A DNA stretch of 64,000 nucleotides from Tsukamurella paurometabola (GCF_900631615.1 NZ_LR131273.1:992001-1056000); one strand, 5' to 3'. Counted from the stretch's first letter, positions 1 to 8,569 are shown. The notes: a model not told the origin generated them from the sequence alone. Made by a program: numbers and translations.

Positions 1-2682
1 CGGTCGGTCGGTCTCTAGCTCGCCGACGGCGGCGCGCAGGAGCGCCGTCTCCCGGGCGGGCGCGCCGATGCCCTCGATGCGGTAGCCACCGAAGCCCAGT
101 CCCCCGGCGCGGCGGTCCTCGTCGGCCAGCCGCCGCAACCCGCGGGCGGCGGAGCGCCCGCGCTCGGGGTCCGCGCCGCCGGTCACCACGGCCCAGAGAG
201 TGAGGGCGTCGTGCCGGTCGGCGGTCTGCCAGGCGTGCTCCGCGAGCGCCCGCCGGGCCCACCGCTCGGTGCGCGCGGGGTCCGCGGGATCGGCGAGCGC
301 GAAGGCCACGTCGAAGCCCATGCGGTGGGCGAGGCGCACCGTCTCCTCCGGGTCCCAGCGGTGGGGCGAGCCGTCGAGCCGGCCGCGGAAGGCGATGCCC
401 TCGTCGGTGATCCGGGTCTTCCGTTGCTCCGCGACGGCGGCGATACCGGTGTCGGCGAACGTGGGCGCCGGCCACGCCATGGCGCGCCCGATGCCGCCGG
501 CGCCCTCGATGACGTCGGTGCCCGGCTGCAGGTACATCTCGTGCAGGTCGACGGTCAGCGCCGCGGCGCCGAGGTTCGTCAGCTCGCGCGGGGTGAGCCC
601 GGCGATCGCGCCCCGGCCGGCGACCGGGATGTAGGCGGGGGTGGTGATCTCGCCGCGCGGCAGCACCAGCCGACCGGCCCGCGCCCCACCGGGTCCGGTG
701 GCCTCGACGGCGAACCGGACGGGGTCGGTGGTGCCGGCGGCGCGCAGGCGGGTGTTGCCGGCGATCGCCCGGTAGCCGGTGCGCAGCTCCGCGAGTTCGG
801 CGGCGAGCGAGGCGTTCTGCGCGCGCAGCTCGTCGATCTCGGAGCGGGAGGCCGCGGCCTGTTCCGGTGTGGGCGGCGGCGTGGGAACGGGGCCGGTGGG
901 CGGTTCGGTCACGATCTCCTCCGTCGGTGCTGTGCCCGCCACCGATTCCGCGGCGGCGCTGATCTCCGCGGTCTCGATGCTGTCAGGCGTCGCGGCATCG
1001 CCGGACTCCGGGGTGGTCGCCTCGATGGCGGGTGCGGTGCGCAGGGGCACGGACTTCCAGAACAGCACGAGCACCAGGCCGACGGCGGCCAGCACGGTGA
1101 CGGCGAGGAAGACGACGTCCATCGAGTCGGCGAACCCGGCCTTGAGCGGGTGGACCAGGGTGTCGGGCAGCTGCTGCAGCGCCGACGTGTCGGACATGAT
1201 GTCGCTGACGGCGCTGGAATCGCCGTGCACGAGCTTGGCGGCGAAGTCCTGCGCGGCCGGACCGTCGTGGCCCGCGGCGGCGCGCTGCACGGCCGCCGTG
1301 TACTCGGGATCCGCGGCGGCGTCCGTCATCCGCGAGCTCATCTTGTTCGGCATCTGGGAGAACAGCACGGAGAGGAACACCGCGACGCCGAGCGTGCCGC
1401 CGATCTGCCGGAAGAAGGTGGCGGCGGCGGTGGAGACGCCCATGTCGCGCGGCGGGAGGATGTTCTGCAACGCCAGGGTCAGGGGCTGCATCAGGTTGCC
1501 GAGGCCGAAGCCGATCACGGCGGCGCCGGCCATGACGTAGCCGATCTGCACGTCGGCGCTGATGTAGTGCATGCCGAACATGCCCGCCGTGAGCAGCACC
1601 GCGCCGATGATCGGGAAGATCCGGTAGCGCCCGGTGCGGGAGATCATCTGGCCGGCCAGGATCGAGCCGAGCATGAGCCCGGCGACCATGGGCAGCATGA
1701 GGAAGCCCGCCTTCGTGGGGCTGGCGCCGCGGACCACCTGGAAGTACTGGGGCAGCAGCGAGATGCCGCCGAACATGGCGGCGCCGACGACCATCGAGAT
1801 GAGCACGCCCTGCGCGAAGATGACGTTCTTGAAGATGCGCAGCGGGATGATCGCGTCCTCGCCCATGAGCTTCTCGATGCCGATGAACGCGAGGACGCCG
1901 GCCGCGCCGACGGCGTAGCAGGTGATGGCCCGCGTCGAGCCCCAGCCCCACTCCTGGCCCTGCTCGGCGACGATGAGCAGCGGCACCAGCCCGACGGACA
2001 GGGCGATGGCGCCGAACCAGTCGATGCGCACGCCCTCTCGGCGGGTGTGCGGCAGGCGCAGCACGCGGGAGACGACGGCCAGCGCCACGACGCCGATCGG
2101 CACGTTCACCAGGAAGACCCAGCGCCAGCCGGAGATGCCGAGGATGCTGTCGGCGCCGGAGAACAGTCCGCCGAGAACGGGGCCCAGCACCGAGCTGGTG
2201 CCGAAGACGGCGAGGAAGTAGCCCTGGTACTTGGCGCGCTCGCGCGGCGGGACGATGTCGCCGATGATGGTGAGCGCCAGCGACATCAGCCCGCCGGCGC
2301 CGAGGCCCTGCACGGCGCGGTAGGCGGCCAGCTCGTACATCGAGGTCGCGGTACTGCACAGCAGCGAGCCGATCACGAACACGGTGATGGCGAACATGAA
2401 GAACGGCTTGCGGCCGTAGATGTCGGACAGCTTGCCGTACAGCGGGGTGACGATCGTCGAGGTGATGAGGTACGCCGTGGTGACCCAGGCCTGCAGCTTG
2501 TAGCCGTTGAGGTCGTCGGCGATGGTGCGGATCGCGGTGGAGACGATGGTCTGGTCGAGCGCGGCGAGGAACATGCCGGTCATGAGGCCCGACAGGATGT
2601 AGAGGATCTGCTTGTGCGTCAGGCCGGCGCCCGCGGTCTCCACGACTCCGGCGTCGCCGCGGTCCGCCGTCGCGGCGGTCAC
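1..2682 (-). CDS. DHA2-type MFS drug exporter fused to a TGT-like domain (3' end outside window)
   Basis: The frame is continuous for 894 codons and runs off the window start. Residues 1-545 are a DHA2/EmrB-QacA exporter, with hydrophobic segments and typical motifs such as LDQTIV, GRKPFF and RAVQGLGAG. Residues 546-654 are an acidic, Pro-rich linker with a short coiled coil (about 615-634). From residue 655 the protein resembles tRNA-guanine transglycosylase: ARAG near the domain start, ITTPAYIPVAG, LQPGTDVIEGAGG, ITDEGIAFRGRLDGS, PEETVRLAHRMGFD, and GYRIEGIG aligning with GYAIGGL. Key TGT residues are changed: DSGGFQ is DTGIAA (D744 kept), the FDEC region is LADP, and FGIVQGG is WAVVTGG (Gln to Thr834). 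The nucleophile and zinc motif would lie outside the window. The GTG start overlaps the MarR stop (GTGA), so the pair is probably translationally coupled and MarR-controlled. Known families: DHA2 exporters and TGT. Inferred: the TGT part does not do canonical base exchange. I codon-checked the linker and TGT half and one line inside the MFS part. Confidence 0.88.
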   Translation of the reverse strand, partial: MTAATADRGDAGVVETAGAGLTHKQILYILSGLMTGMFLAALDQTIVSTAIRTIADDLNGYKLQAWVTTAYLITSTIVTPLYGKLSDIYGRKPFFMFAITVFVIGSLLCSTATSMYELAAYRAVQGLGAGGLMSLALTIIGDIVPPRERAKYQGYFLAVFGTSSVLGPVLGGLFSGADSILGISGWRWVFLVNVPIGVVALAVVSRVLRLPHTRREGVRIDWFGAIALSVGLVPLLIVAEQGQEWGWGSTRAITCYAVGAAGVLAFIGIEKLMGEDAIIPLRIFKNVIFAQGVLISMVVGAAMFGGISLLPQYFQVVRGASPTKAGFLMLPMVAGLMLGSILAGQMISRTGRYRIFPIIGAVLLTAGMFGMHYISADVQIGYVMAGAAVIGFGLGNLMQPLTLALQNILPPRDMGVSTAAATFFRQIGGTLGVAVFLSVLFSQMPNKMSSRMTDAAADPEYTAAVQRAAAGHDGPAAQDFAAKLVHGDSSAVSDIMSDTSALQQLPDTLVHPLKAGFADSMDVVFLAVTVLAAVGLVLVLFWKSVPLRTAPAIEATTPESGDAATPDSIETAEISAAAESVAGTAPTEEIVTEPPTGPVPTPPPTPEQAAASRSEIDELRAQNASLAAELAELRTGYRAIAGNTRLRAAGTTDPVRFAVEATGPGGARAGRLVLPRGEITTPAYIPVAGRGAIAGLTPRELTNLGAAALTVDLHEMYLQPGTDVIEGAGGIGRAMAWPAPTFADTGIAAVAEQRKTRITDEGIAFRGRLDGSPHRWDPEETVRLAHRMGFDVAFALADPADPARTERWARRALAEHAWQTADRHDALTLWAVVTGGADPERGRSAARGLRRLADEDRRAGGLGFGGYRIEGIGAPARETALLRAAVGELETDRP

Positions 2683-3155
2683 TCGCCTTCCCGCATCAGC
2701 TTGAGCGCCTGCTCGAACTGCACCAGCGCGCGCTTGCCCAGCGTGACGAACTGGTCGATCTCCTCATCGGTCCACTCCTCCATCAGGGGCCGCAGCTTCT
2801 CGTTGCGCTGCTCCCGGATGAAGTCGACCTTCGCCTTGCCCGCATCGGTGGCGGAGACGAGCGCGGCGCGCCGGTCGGACGGGTCCGCGGTCCGCTCGGC
2901 GTACCCGAGATTGGTCAGGGTCGTCACGTACCGGCTCGCGGTGGAGGGATCGGTGTGGATCTGGTCCGCGAGCACGGACGAGCGCATCGGGCCGTCCTTC
3001 ACCAGCGCGAACAGCGCGGTGTACGCCGCGAGCTCGACGCCGTCCGGGGCGACCGCGTGCCGGGTCATCACCGCGTGCCGTTCCTTGAGCCGGGTCAGTT
3101 CGGCGATCACGCCGACGATCCCCTCGATCCGGTCCGCTCGTTCCTCGTCCGTCAT
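2679..3155 (-). CDS. MarR-family transcriptional regulator
   Basis: This is a 158-residue winged-helix regulator, upstream in the same operon as the exporter-TGT fusion. The helix-turn-helix and wing lie around LADQIHTDPSTASRYVTTLTNLGYAERTADPSDRRAALVSAT, with the DxR wing motif (DPSDRRA) typical of MarR proteins. The C-terminal helices would form the dimer interface. I chose the ATG at 3155 because GGAGG lies 4 nt upstream. An ATG at 3206 in the same frame has no ribosome-binding site. Its TGA overlaps the GTG of the exporter gene. It probably represses the operon and is relieved by an exported ligand; the ligand cannot be read from sequence. Confidence 0.9.
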   Translation of the reverse strand: MTDEERADRIEGIVGVIAELTRLKERHAVMTRHAVAPDGVELAAYTALFALVKDGPMRSSVLADQIHTDPSTASRYVTTLTNLGYAERTADPSDRRAALVSATDAGKAKVDFIREQRNEKLRPLMEEWTDEEIDQFVTLGKRALVQFEQALKLMREGE

Positions 3156-3260
3156 CACGCCTCCGCAGGTCCTGTCCGATCCCGTCGCCGGGTTTCGAAC
3201 ACGCAAAACTACGTGCAGCCTACAACTATTAGGAGAACTAGTCGACTCGGGCGAACCGGC

Positions 3261-3743
3261 CTATGCCGCCGATGTCGTGACGATTCTGGCACCGGTGAGG
3301 GCCACGAGCGCGGCGAAGTCGGTGCGGAAGATCGTGTCGTGCGTACCCGCGGCCGCGTACAGGTCCGGGTACTCGGCGAGCGACTCGTCGATGACGGTGA
3401 CCACGGGCCGCGGATGGCCGACGGGCGAGACGCCGCCGATCACCTGGCCGGTCGCGGCGACCACGTCGTCCGGCGTGGCGCGGGTGATCGCGTCGTGGCC
3501 GAGCCGCCCCGCGAGCCCGGCGGTGTCCACCCGGTGCCGACCGCTGGACAGGACGAGCAGCGGCGCACCGTCGGCCAGGAAGACGAGGCTGTTGGCGATC
3601 GCGCCCACCTCGCAGCCCAGCGCGGCGGCGGCCTCCGCGGCGGTCCTGGCACCGTCGGGCACGTGCCGGACGGTGTCGGGGTGGCCCGCGGCGACCAGCG
3701 CCGCGCGGACGGCCTCGGTGCGGGCGGAGTACTGCTCGGTCAC
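3261..3743 (-). CDS. YbaK/EbsC-type aminoacyl-tRNA editing domain protein
   Basis: This 160-residue protein is a stand-alone member of the YbaK/ProX editing superfamily, which hydrolyses mischarged aminoacyl-tRNAs such as Cys-tRNA(Pro). Typical segments are TAAEAAAALGCEVGAIANSLVF, LLVLSSGRHRVD, ATPDDVVAATGQVIGGVSPVG with the conserved Lys/Gly-rich pocket region, and the FRTDFAAL ending. The GTG at 3743 gives the family's normal length; a longer in-frame start adds Arg-rich sequence with no homology. It is third in a minus-strand set after the class V aminotransferase and the small 3805-4188 gene. That places a cysteine-related editing enzyme beside a cysteine-desulfurase-like enzyme. Substrate is not determinable here. 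Confidence 0.85.
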   Translation of the reverse strand: MTEQYSARTEAVRAALVAAGHPDTVRHVPDGARTAAEAAAALGCEVGAIANSLVFLADGAPLLVLSSGRHRVDTAGLAGRLGHDAITRATPDDVVAATGQVIGGVSPVGHPRPVVTVIDESLAEYPDLYAAAGTHDTIFRTDFAALVALTGARIVTTSAA

Positions 3744-3804
3744 GGCGACCAGTATGCCCGGTTCGCCGCCGCGGGGGCGCGGCCGGACCCGGGCCGCTCC
3801 GCGA

Positions 3805-4188
3805 CTACGCCGCGAGCAGGGTGGCGATGAGGTCCTTGGTCCGCGCCCCGCCGACGGGCCGCAGCACGACCGCATCGGCGACCTCGGCGGCGTAGACGTC
3901 CTCGATCAGGGACTTCAGGCCCGACGGGGTGCCCACGTACGTGATGCCCCGCGCGCCGTCGCCCTGCGGCGCGTAGCTGGCGCGGGCGTCGGCCGCGCGC
4001 TCGTCGATCACCACGTCGACCTCGAGCGCGACGGCCCCCGGCTCCCGCCCGGCGCGCTCGGCCTCGGCACGCAGGTAGCCGCGCTCGCGCTGCGCGAGAC
4101 GGAGGTCGGCGGCGCGCACCCGGGTCAGGTGCACGGACTCGGGCTCACCGTCGACGGTGACCACGAGGGCGGGGCGGGAGACGGTCAT
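3805..4188 (-). CDS. Small protein resembling the C-terminal end of luciferase-like monooxygenases
   Basis: The gene encodes 127 residues. The second half (GITYVGTPSGLKSLIEDVYAAEVADAVVLRPVGG and a final helix) resembles the C-terminal segment of flavin-dependent luciferase-like monooxygenases, but the catalytic TIM-barrel body is absent. It may be a stand-alone accessory domain rather than an enzyme. The ATG at 4188 has a strong AGGAGGA ribosome-binding site 9 nt upstream. The gene starts 25 nt after the class V aminotransferase stop, so it is in the same SAM-riboswitch-controlled operon. I do not recognise a named family, and the function is unknown. Confidence 0.7.
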   Translation of the reverse strand: MTVSRPALVVTVDGEPESVHLTRVRAADLRLAQRERGYLRAEAERAGREPGAVALEVDVVIDERAADARASYAPQGDGARGITYVGTPSGLKSLIEDVYAAEVADAVVLRPVGGARTKDLIATLLAA

Positions 4189-4213
4189 GGCGTTGTTTCC
4201 TCCTGGGCGGTGA

Positions 4214-5518
4214 CTACTTCGCTCGTGCGGACAGGTCGTGGAGTGCGCGCACCAGGCGGCGCACGTCGTTCTCGCTCGTGCCGAGGCCGATGCTCGCGCG
4301 GACGGCACCGTCGTAGCACCCCAATCGGTGAACGACGGGATGCGCGCAGAACTTCCCGTCGCGCACGCCGATCCCGTACTCGGACGAGAGGAACTCGGCG
4401 ACCTCGCGGGGCGTGCGGCCGTCGACGGTGAACGCGACGATGCCCACCCGCTCGGTGGAGTCGGCCCAGATCTTCAGGGTCCGGACCCCGTCGATGCCCT
4501 CGAGCGAGCGGAGCAGCAGGTCGGTGAGGAAGCGCTCGTGGCGGGCGATCGCGTCGTCGCCGAGCCGGGTGATCGCCTCGCAGGCGGCGGCGATCGCGAC
4601 GGCGCCGAGGACGTTCGGCGAGCCCGCCTCGTGCCGGGCGGGGCCGGTGTGCCAGGCCACTTCCACGGACTTCGAGACGGGGGTGCCGATCACCTCGTAG
4701 CTGGCGCCGCCGCCGCAGCGGACGGGCTCGGCCTCGTCGAACCAGTCGGCGCGGCCGACGAGCACGCCGGACCCGAAGGGCGCGTACAGCTTGTGGCCGG
4801 AGAAGGCGAGGTAGTCGACGCCGCTCTCACGCAGGGAGATCCGACGGTGCGGGACCAGCTGGGCGCCGTCGACGGCGATGCGCGCGCCGTGGCGATGGGC
4901 GAGCGCGGCGAGCCGGCGGATCGGCAGCACCTCGCCCGTGACGTTGGAGGCGCCGGTCACGCTGACCAGGGCCGCGGGCCGGGCGCGCAGCTCCTTCTCG
5001 AGCACCTCGAGGGTGCCCTCGATCGACAGCGGCGCCGAGATCACGCGGGCCCCGATCCGCTTCCACGGCAGCAGGTTCGCGTGGTGCTCGCAGTCGAGGG
5101 CCACGACCTCGCCGGGGACGCAGCCGGCCAGGAGATTGATCGAGTCGGTGGTGTTGCCGGTGAAGATGACGTGATCGTCGGCGCGGGCGCCCACGAACTC
5201 GGCGACGACCTCGCGGGCTCGCTCGTAGCGAGAGGTGGAGCGCTGCGAGAGGTAGCCGGCGCCGCGGTGCACGCTCGCGTACTCGCCGAGGGCCTCCTGG
5301 ACCGCGGCCTGCACCTCGACCAGGGCCGGGGCGCTCGCGGCGTAGTCGAAGTTGGCGTAGCGGACGGTCGCGCCGTCCTTGAGCGGGGCGTACTCGTCGG
5401 CACCGGTGACGGCGGCGAGGGGCCCCAGCGACAGCGGCGCGCTGCGGACGGCGGCGGCCGGCGACGTGACGGTCGGGGTGAGGCAGACGGCGGTGCGCTC
5501 GGAGGTGGTGATACTCAT
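4214..5518 (-). CDS. Class V aminotransferase, cysteine desulfurase/selenocysteine lyase-like
   Basis: This 434-residue PLP enzyme is of the NifS/SufS fold. The PLP-binding lysine lies in FSGHKLYAPFGSG, the PLP-contacting Asp in AVDGAQLVPH, and the phosphate cup in FTGNTTDSINLL. A C-terminal RDGKFCAHP matches the position of the catalytic Cys loop of group II desulfurases (RxGxxCA). The N-terminal 40 residues are an extra low-complexity Ser/Thr/Ala extension. The ATG at 5518 follows an AAGGAC site inside a hairpin. A SAM-IV riboswitch lies between promoter and start, so expression should fall when S-adenosylmethionine is high. Together with the family this suggests a role in cysteine/methionine sulfur traffic; the exact substrate (Cys or Sec) is unknown. 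Confidence 0.85.
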   Translation of the reverse strand: MSITTSERTAVCLTPTVTSPAAAVRSAPLSLGPLAAVTGADEYAPLKDGATVRYANFDYAASAPALVEVQAAVQEALGEYASVHRGAGYLSQRSTSRYERAREVVAEFVGARADDHVIFTGNTTDSINLLAGCVPGEVVALDCEHHANLLPWKRIGARVISAPLSIEGTLEVLEKELRARPAALVSVTGASNVTGEVLPIRRLAALAHRHGARIAVDGAQLVPHRRISLRESGVDYLAFSGHKLYAPFGSGVLVGRADWFDEAEPVRCGGGASYEVIGTPVSKSVEVAWHTGPARHEAGSPNVLGAVAIAAACEAITRLGDDAIARHERFLTDLLLRSLEGIDGVRTLKIWADSTERVGIVAFTVDGRTPREVAEFLSSEYGIGVRDGKFCAHPVVHRLGCYDGAVRASIGLGTSENDVRRLVRALHDLSARAK

Positions 5519-5525
5519 GAGACGT

Positions 5526-5571
5526 GTCCTTCAACAGTTGAGGACGCGCGGCACCGCCGAGCAGTGCCGCG
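5526..5571 (-). promoter_or_regulatory. Expression-platform hairpins before the aminotransferase start
   Basis: Two hairpins follow the riboswitch core. One is CGCGGCAC/GTGCCGCG (5547-5571), an 8-bp perfect stem. The other is GTCCT/AGGAC (5526-5545), whose 3' arm contains the AAGGAC ribosome-binding site of the gene starting at 5518. The layout suits translational control by occluding the ribosome-binding site. Which hairpin forms with SAM bound is inferred. Confidence 0.55.
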
Positions 5572-5686
5572 AATCCGCGCTTGCCGCACCCTTCCGATGC
5601 GGCCAGGTCGTCACCCGGAGCACCCCACCGCGGAGGAGGGTTGCCGACCAGCGAGCCGGGGCTTGTCACTGGCACTCATGACCTGC
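5571..5686 (-). promoter_or_regulatory. SAM-IV riboswitch
   Basis: Read on the minus strand, the element begins GCAGGTCATGAGTGCCAG and has the SAM-IV core as I remember it from mycobacterial and Streptomyces examples. The core pieces are AAGCCCCGGCT, GGCAACCCTCC, CGCGGTGGGGTGC, CCGGGTGACGACCTGG (closing P1 with CAGGTC) and the downstream pseudoknot piece GCGGCAAGCGCGGAT. SAM-IV is an S-adenosylmethionine-binding aptamer found in Actinomycetales. It lies 53 nt before the cysteine-desulfurase-like gene. Identification is from memory of the consensus; a covariance search against RF00634 would settle it. Confidence 0.88.
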
Positions 5687-5690
5687 GTCG

Positions 5691-5720
5691 AGAATGCCCT
5701 GTGGGCGGTCCGGTCGTCAA
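5691..5720 (-). promoter_or_regulatory. Promoter of the SAM-IV riboswitch transcript
   Basis: On the minus strand TTGACG (5715-5720) and CATTCT (5691-5696) are separated by 18 nt, and transcription would start about where the riboswitch fold begins (near 5686). The -35 is a good housekeeping-sigma match; the -10 is weak. Confidence 0.45.
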
Positions 5721-5766
5721 GGTTCGAATCACGGCGACGCCAAATCATCCGGAGTAGATTCGCGGC

Positions 5767-6552
5767 ATGACCGAGTGGACGTACCTGATGGACATGGACG
5801 GGGTGCTCGTCCACGAGGAGCACCTCATTCCCGGCGCCGACGCCTTCATCGCGGAACTCACGGCGGCCGGCACGCCGTTCATGGTGTTGACCAACAACTC
5901 GACGCGCACGCCCCGCGACCTGCGCGCGCGACTGGTCGCCACCGGCCTCGACATCCCCGAGGCCCGGATCTGGACGTCGGCGCTCGCCACCGCGAAGTTC
6001 CTGCAGGACCAGCGACCGAACGGGACGGCGTACGTGGTGGGTGAGTCCGGCTTGACCACGGCCCTGCACGACGTGGGCTACGTGCTCACCGACAACGATC
6101 CCGACTACGTGGTACTGGGCGAGACCCGCACGTACTCGTTCGAGGCGATCACCACCGCCATCCGGCTGATCGAGCGCGGCTCGCGGTTCATCGCCACGAA
6201 CCCGGATCCGACGGGGCCGTCGCGCGACGGCCTGCTGCCCGCGACCGGCGCCGTGGCCGCCCTCATCCGCGAGGCCACGAACCGGTCGCCGTACTACGTG
6301 GGCAAGCCGAACTCCCTCATGATGCGGTCGGCCCTGCGCGCCCTCGGGGCGCACTCCGCGGACACGCTGATGATCGGCGACCGGATGGACACCGACATCG
6401 TCTGCGGCCTGGAGGCCGGCCTCCGCACCATCCTGGTGCTCACCGGCATCTCCACCCGCGAGTCCGTGACCGCCTACCCCTACCGCCCCACCCGCACGAT
6501 CGACTCCGTCGCCGATCTCGTCGGTCACACGGAGGACCCGTTCCCCGGCTGA
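5767..6552 (+). CDS. HAD-IIA (NagD-like) phosphatase
   Basis: This 261-residue protein belongs to the NagD/p-nitrophenylphosphatase subfamily of HAD hydrolases. The nucleophile motif is [10 protein letters not shown] (Asp10, Asp12), motif II is VLTNNST, and motif III/IV are GKPNSLM and [10 protein letters not shown]. The cap is of the C2 type, inserted between motifs II and III. It probably dephosphorylates a small cytosolic phosphate ester; the substrate is unknown. A TAGATT box (5755-5760) 6 nt before the ATG suggests a leaderless mRNA. It runs divergently from the riboswitch operon, and its last 28 nt overlap the end of the convergent MFS gene. Confidence 0.9.
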   Translation: MTEWTYLMDMDGVLVHEEHLIPGADAFIAELTAAGTPFMVLTNNSTRTPRDLRARLVATGLDIPEARIWTSALATAKFLQDQRPNGTAYVVGESGLTTALHDVGYVLTDNDPDYVVLGETRTYSFEAITTAIRLIERGSRFIATNPDPTGPSRDGLLPATGAVAALIREATNRSPYYVGKPNSLMMRSALRALGAHSADTLMIGDRMDTDIVCGLEAGLRTILVLTGISTRESVTAYPYRPTRTIDSVADLVGHTEDPFPG

Positions 6553-7895
6553 GGACTCCGCGCGACGAGCACGGCTCCGACGCCGATGGCCGCGACCAGG
6601 CCCGCCATGATCACGAACGCGGCGCCGTAGGCGGTCGCGGGCTCGGCAATACCCGCGGTCGCGGCCACGAGCACGGCCAACCCGATACCACCACCGATCT
6701 GCTTGGCGCAGTTCATGATTCCCGAGGCGATGCCCGCCATCGAATCGGGAACGCCGGCGACGGTCATCGCGGTCAACGGTAGATTCATGACGCCCGCCCC
6801 CACCGCGATGAGAACGGCGGGGAGGAGAACCGCTGCGACATAGGTCGATTCGGGCACCAGACGACTCTGCCAGGCGAAGCCCGCGGCGAGGAGGAGCGAG
6901 CCGACGGCCACCAATGCGGTTGCGTCGTATCGCTGGAGGAGGCGCGGCGCGCACCGCAGGCCCACGATCAACTGGATGACGGTGTGCGGCAGGAACGCGA
7001 GACCGGCGATCATGGGCGGATACCCCAGCACGACCTGCAGCTGGAGTGACAGGAAGAACCACATGGGAACCAGCGCCGCCGCGGCGAGCAGGATCCCGAC
7101 GTTGCCCCAGCGCACGACCCGCCCCTTCAGCACACCGGCCGGGACCATCGGCAGCGGACTGCGGCGGTCTCGACGGACGAAGGCGGCGAACAGGATCGCC
7201 GCCGTCACGAGCGCCGCGCCGCCGGCCGTCCAGCGCCGCTCGCCCATCGCGCCGAGCCCGAACGCGGCGGTCATGAGCGCCGTCGTCACCAGGACCGCGG
7301 CGCCCACGTCCAGGCGGCCGCGCCGTGCGCGCGATCGCGCCGTTCCGGCGGGCACCGGGGCACGCCGCGCCAGGGTCGAGGCGATCGCGCCGAGCGGAAC
7401 GTTCACCAGGAGCACCGACCGCCAGCCGAACGCCTCCGTGAGCACGCCGCCGCACAGGTTGCCGGCCGTGCCGCCCGCGATGCTCATCGCGGTCCACCAG
7501 GCCAGCGCCCGGGTGCGCGCCTCTCCCTCCTCGAAGGTGGTGGTGACCAGTGCCAGCGCGGCGGGCGCGACGAACGCCGCGGCCAGCCCCTGGAGCGCAC
7601 GCCCCGCGAGGAGGACCCCCGGGTCGGGGGCCGCCCCGGCCACGACGCTCGCCGCGGTGAACAGCGCCATGCCGCCACCGAACGTCGTGCGAACACCGAC
7701 CAGGTCCGCGAACCTGCCACCGATCAGGAGAAAGCCGGCGAACGGCAGGGCGTAGGCCGTGACCACCCACTGCTGCCCGACGGTGCCGAGCCCCAGGTCG
7801 GCCCGGACGGCGGGCAGCGCGATGTTCACGACCGAGACGTCGAGCGTGATCATCAGCTGCGCGAGACAGGCCGCGGCGAGCACGCGTCCAGACAT
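6525..7895 (-). CDS. MFS transporter, DHA2-type 14-TM exporter
   Basis: This is a 456-residue integral membrane exporter. Motifs include [18 protein letters not shown] in TM1, [13 protein letters not shown] (loop 2-3) and [19 protein letters not shown], all typical of the DHA2 branch of proton-coupled drug exporters. The ATG at 7895 follows AAAGGTGG; in-frame sequence upstream of it is not membrane-like. It is divergent from the TetR gene, with a repeated GTATCA/TGATAC operator between the two starts, so it is almost certainly the regulator's target. Substrate is unknown. Confidence 0.9.
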   Translation of the reverse strand: MSGRVLAAACLAQLMITLDVSVVNIALPAVRADLGLGTVGQQWVVTAYALPFAGFLLIGGRFADLVGVRTTFGGGMALFTAASVVAGAAPDPGVLLAGRALQGLAAAFVAPAALALVTTTFEEGEARTRALAWWTAMSIAGGTAGNLCGGVLTEAFGWRSVLLVNVPLGAIASTLARRAPVPAGTARSRARRGRLDVGAAVLVTTALMTAAFGLGAMGERRWTAGGAALVTAAILFAAFVRRDRRSPLPMVPAGVLKGRVVRWGNVGILLAAAALVPMWFFLSLQLQVVLGYPPMIAGLAFLPHTVIQLIVGLRCAPRLLQRYDATALVAVGSLLLAAGFAWQSRLVPESTYVAAVLLPAVLIAVGAGVMNLPLTAMTVAGVPDSMAGIASGIMNCAKQIGGGIGLAVLVAATAGIAEPATAYGAAFVIMAGLVAAIGVGAVLVARSPQPGNGSSV

Positions 7896-7917
7896 GACCC
7901 ACCTTTCTACGTCACCT

Positions 7918-7947
7918 GTATCAAAATGATGTGATACGACTGTATCA
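7918..7947. promoter_or_regulatory. Operator with three half-sites in the TetR-MFS intergenic region
   Basis: Three copies of the half-site occur: GTATCA (7918-7923), TGATAC (7932-7937) and GTATCA (7942-7947). The last two form the perfect palindrome TGATACgactGTATCA, and the first two form a second, wider inverted pair. The position between divergent exporter and TetR genes fits an autoregulated operator that can bind two dimers. Confidence 0.7.
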
Positions 7948-7961
7948 ACAAGGAGGTGGCG

Positions 7962-8567
7962 TTGCCGAGGTCCGTGGATCACGACGAACGACGAGCTGAG
8001 ATCGCCGACGCGCTGGCCCGCGTCGCTGCTCGCGACGGCCTGCATGCGGTGTCGATGCGCTCGGTCGCCGCGGAAGCGGGCGTCTCACTGCGGCTCGTGC
8101 AGTACTACTTCACGAGCAAGCAACAGCTCCTCGTGGGGGCGCTCCGGAGGCTCGAGGAGCAATCGAACGAGCGGTGGCGGGCCCGGCTCACGCGCATCGG
8201 AGCGGATCCCACGCCGTGGCAGGTGTTGACCGCGTTCATCGAGGAGGCGCTGCCGACCGACCCTCCCAGCCGGAACTTCTACCGGGTCTCCTCCGCGTTC
8301 AGCGGTCTCGCGTCGACCGATCCCGCTCTCGCAGCGGAACCGCTCGCCGGGGGCGTCGGCCGGCTCCGCGCGGCCGTCGCCGCCGCCTTCGACGACGCTT
8401 CCCGCGCAGGGGAACTCGCCGCCGGCGCGGATCCCGGCCTGGAGGCGGACACTCTCGTCGCCCTCTGCAACGGCTTGAGCACCTCGGTGATCATCGGGCA
8501 TCACACGCCTGAGCGCGCAGTCGAGATCGCCAGTTACCACCTCGACCGCCTGTTCCGGAAGCGCTGA
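7962..8567 (+). CDS. TetR-family repressor
   Basis: This 201-residue regulator has an N-terminal TetR helix-turn-helix (ALARVAARDGLHAVSMRSVAAEAGVSLRLVQYYFTSKQQLL, about residues 15-54) followed by a ligand-binding alpha-helical domain. I place the start at TTG 7962 because AGGAGG (7951-7956) sits 5 nt upstream; an in-frame GTG at 7956 overlaps that ribosome-binding site. Divergent from an MFS exporter, with the GTATCA operator in between. A further gene starts 2 nt after its stop, so the regulator and that gene are co-transcribed. The inducer is unknown. Confidence 0.9.
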   Translation: MPRSVDHDERRAEIADALARVAARDGLHAVSMRSVAAEAGVSLRLVQYYFTSKQQLLVGALRRLEEQSNERWRARLTRIGADPTPWQVLTAFIEEALPTDPPSRNFYRVSSAFSGLASTDPALAAEPLAGGVGRLRAAVAAAFDDASRAGELAAGADPGLEADTLVALCNGLSTSVIIGHHTPERAVEIASYHLDRLFRKR

Positions 8568-8569
8568 GC

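Noticed and set aside
3221-3245. Repeat of AACTATT and AACTAGT upstream of the first MarR gene as its operator
   Set aside because: It is a short direct repeat, not a palindrome of MarR type; evidence is too weak to list.
211-4431. A 1,406-codon open frame on the plus strand, and similar giant frames at 32215-35865 and 48447-51236
   Set aside because: They are antisense to recognised genes, their translations are Arg/Gly/Ala/His-rich without homology, and such frames are common opposite high-GC coding DNA.
5640-5742. A tRNA-like segment: GGTTCGAATC, 3' CGGCGACGCCA and a matching GTTGCCG 100 nt upstream
   Set aside because: The T stem and anticodon stem do not pair, and most of the segment is explained by the SAM-IV riboswitch and its promoter on the other strand.
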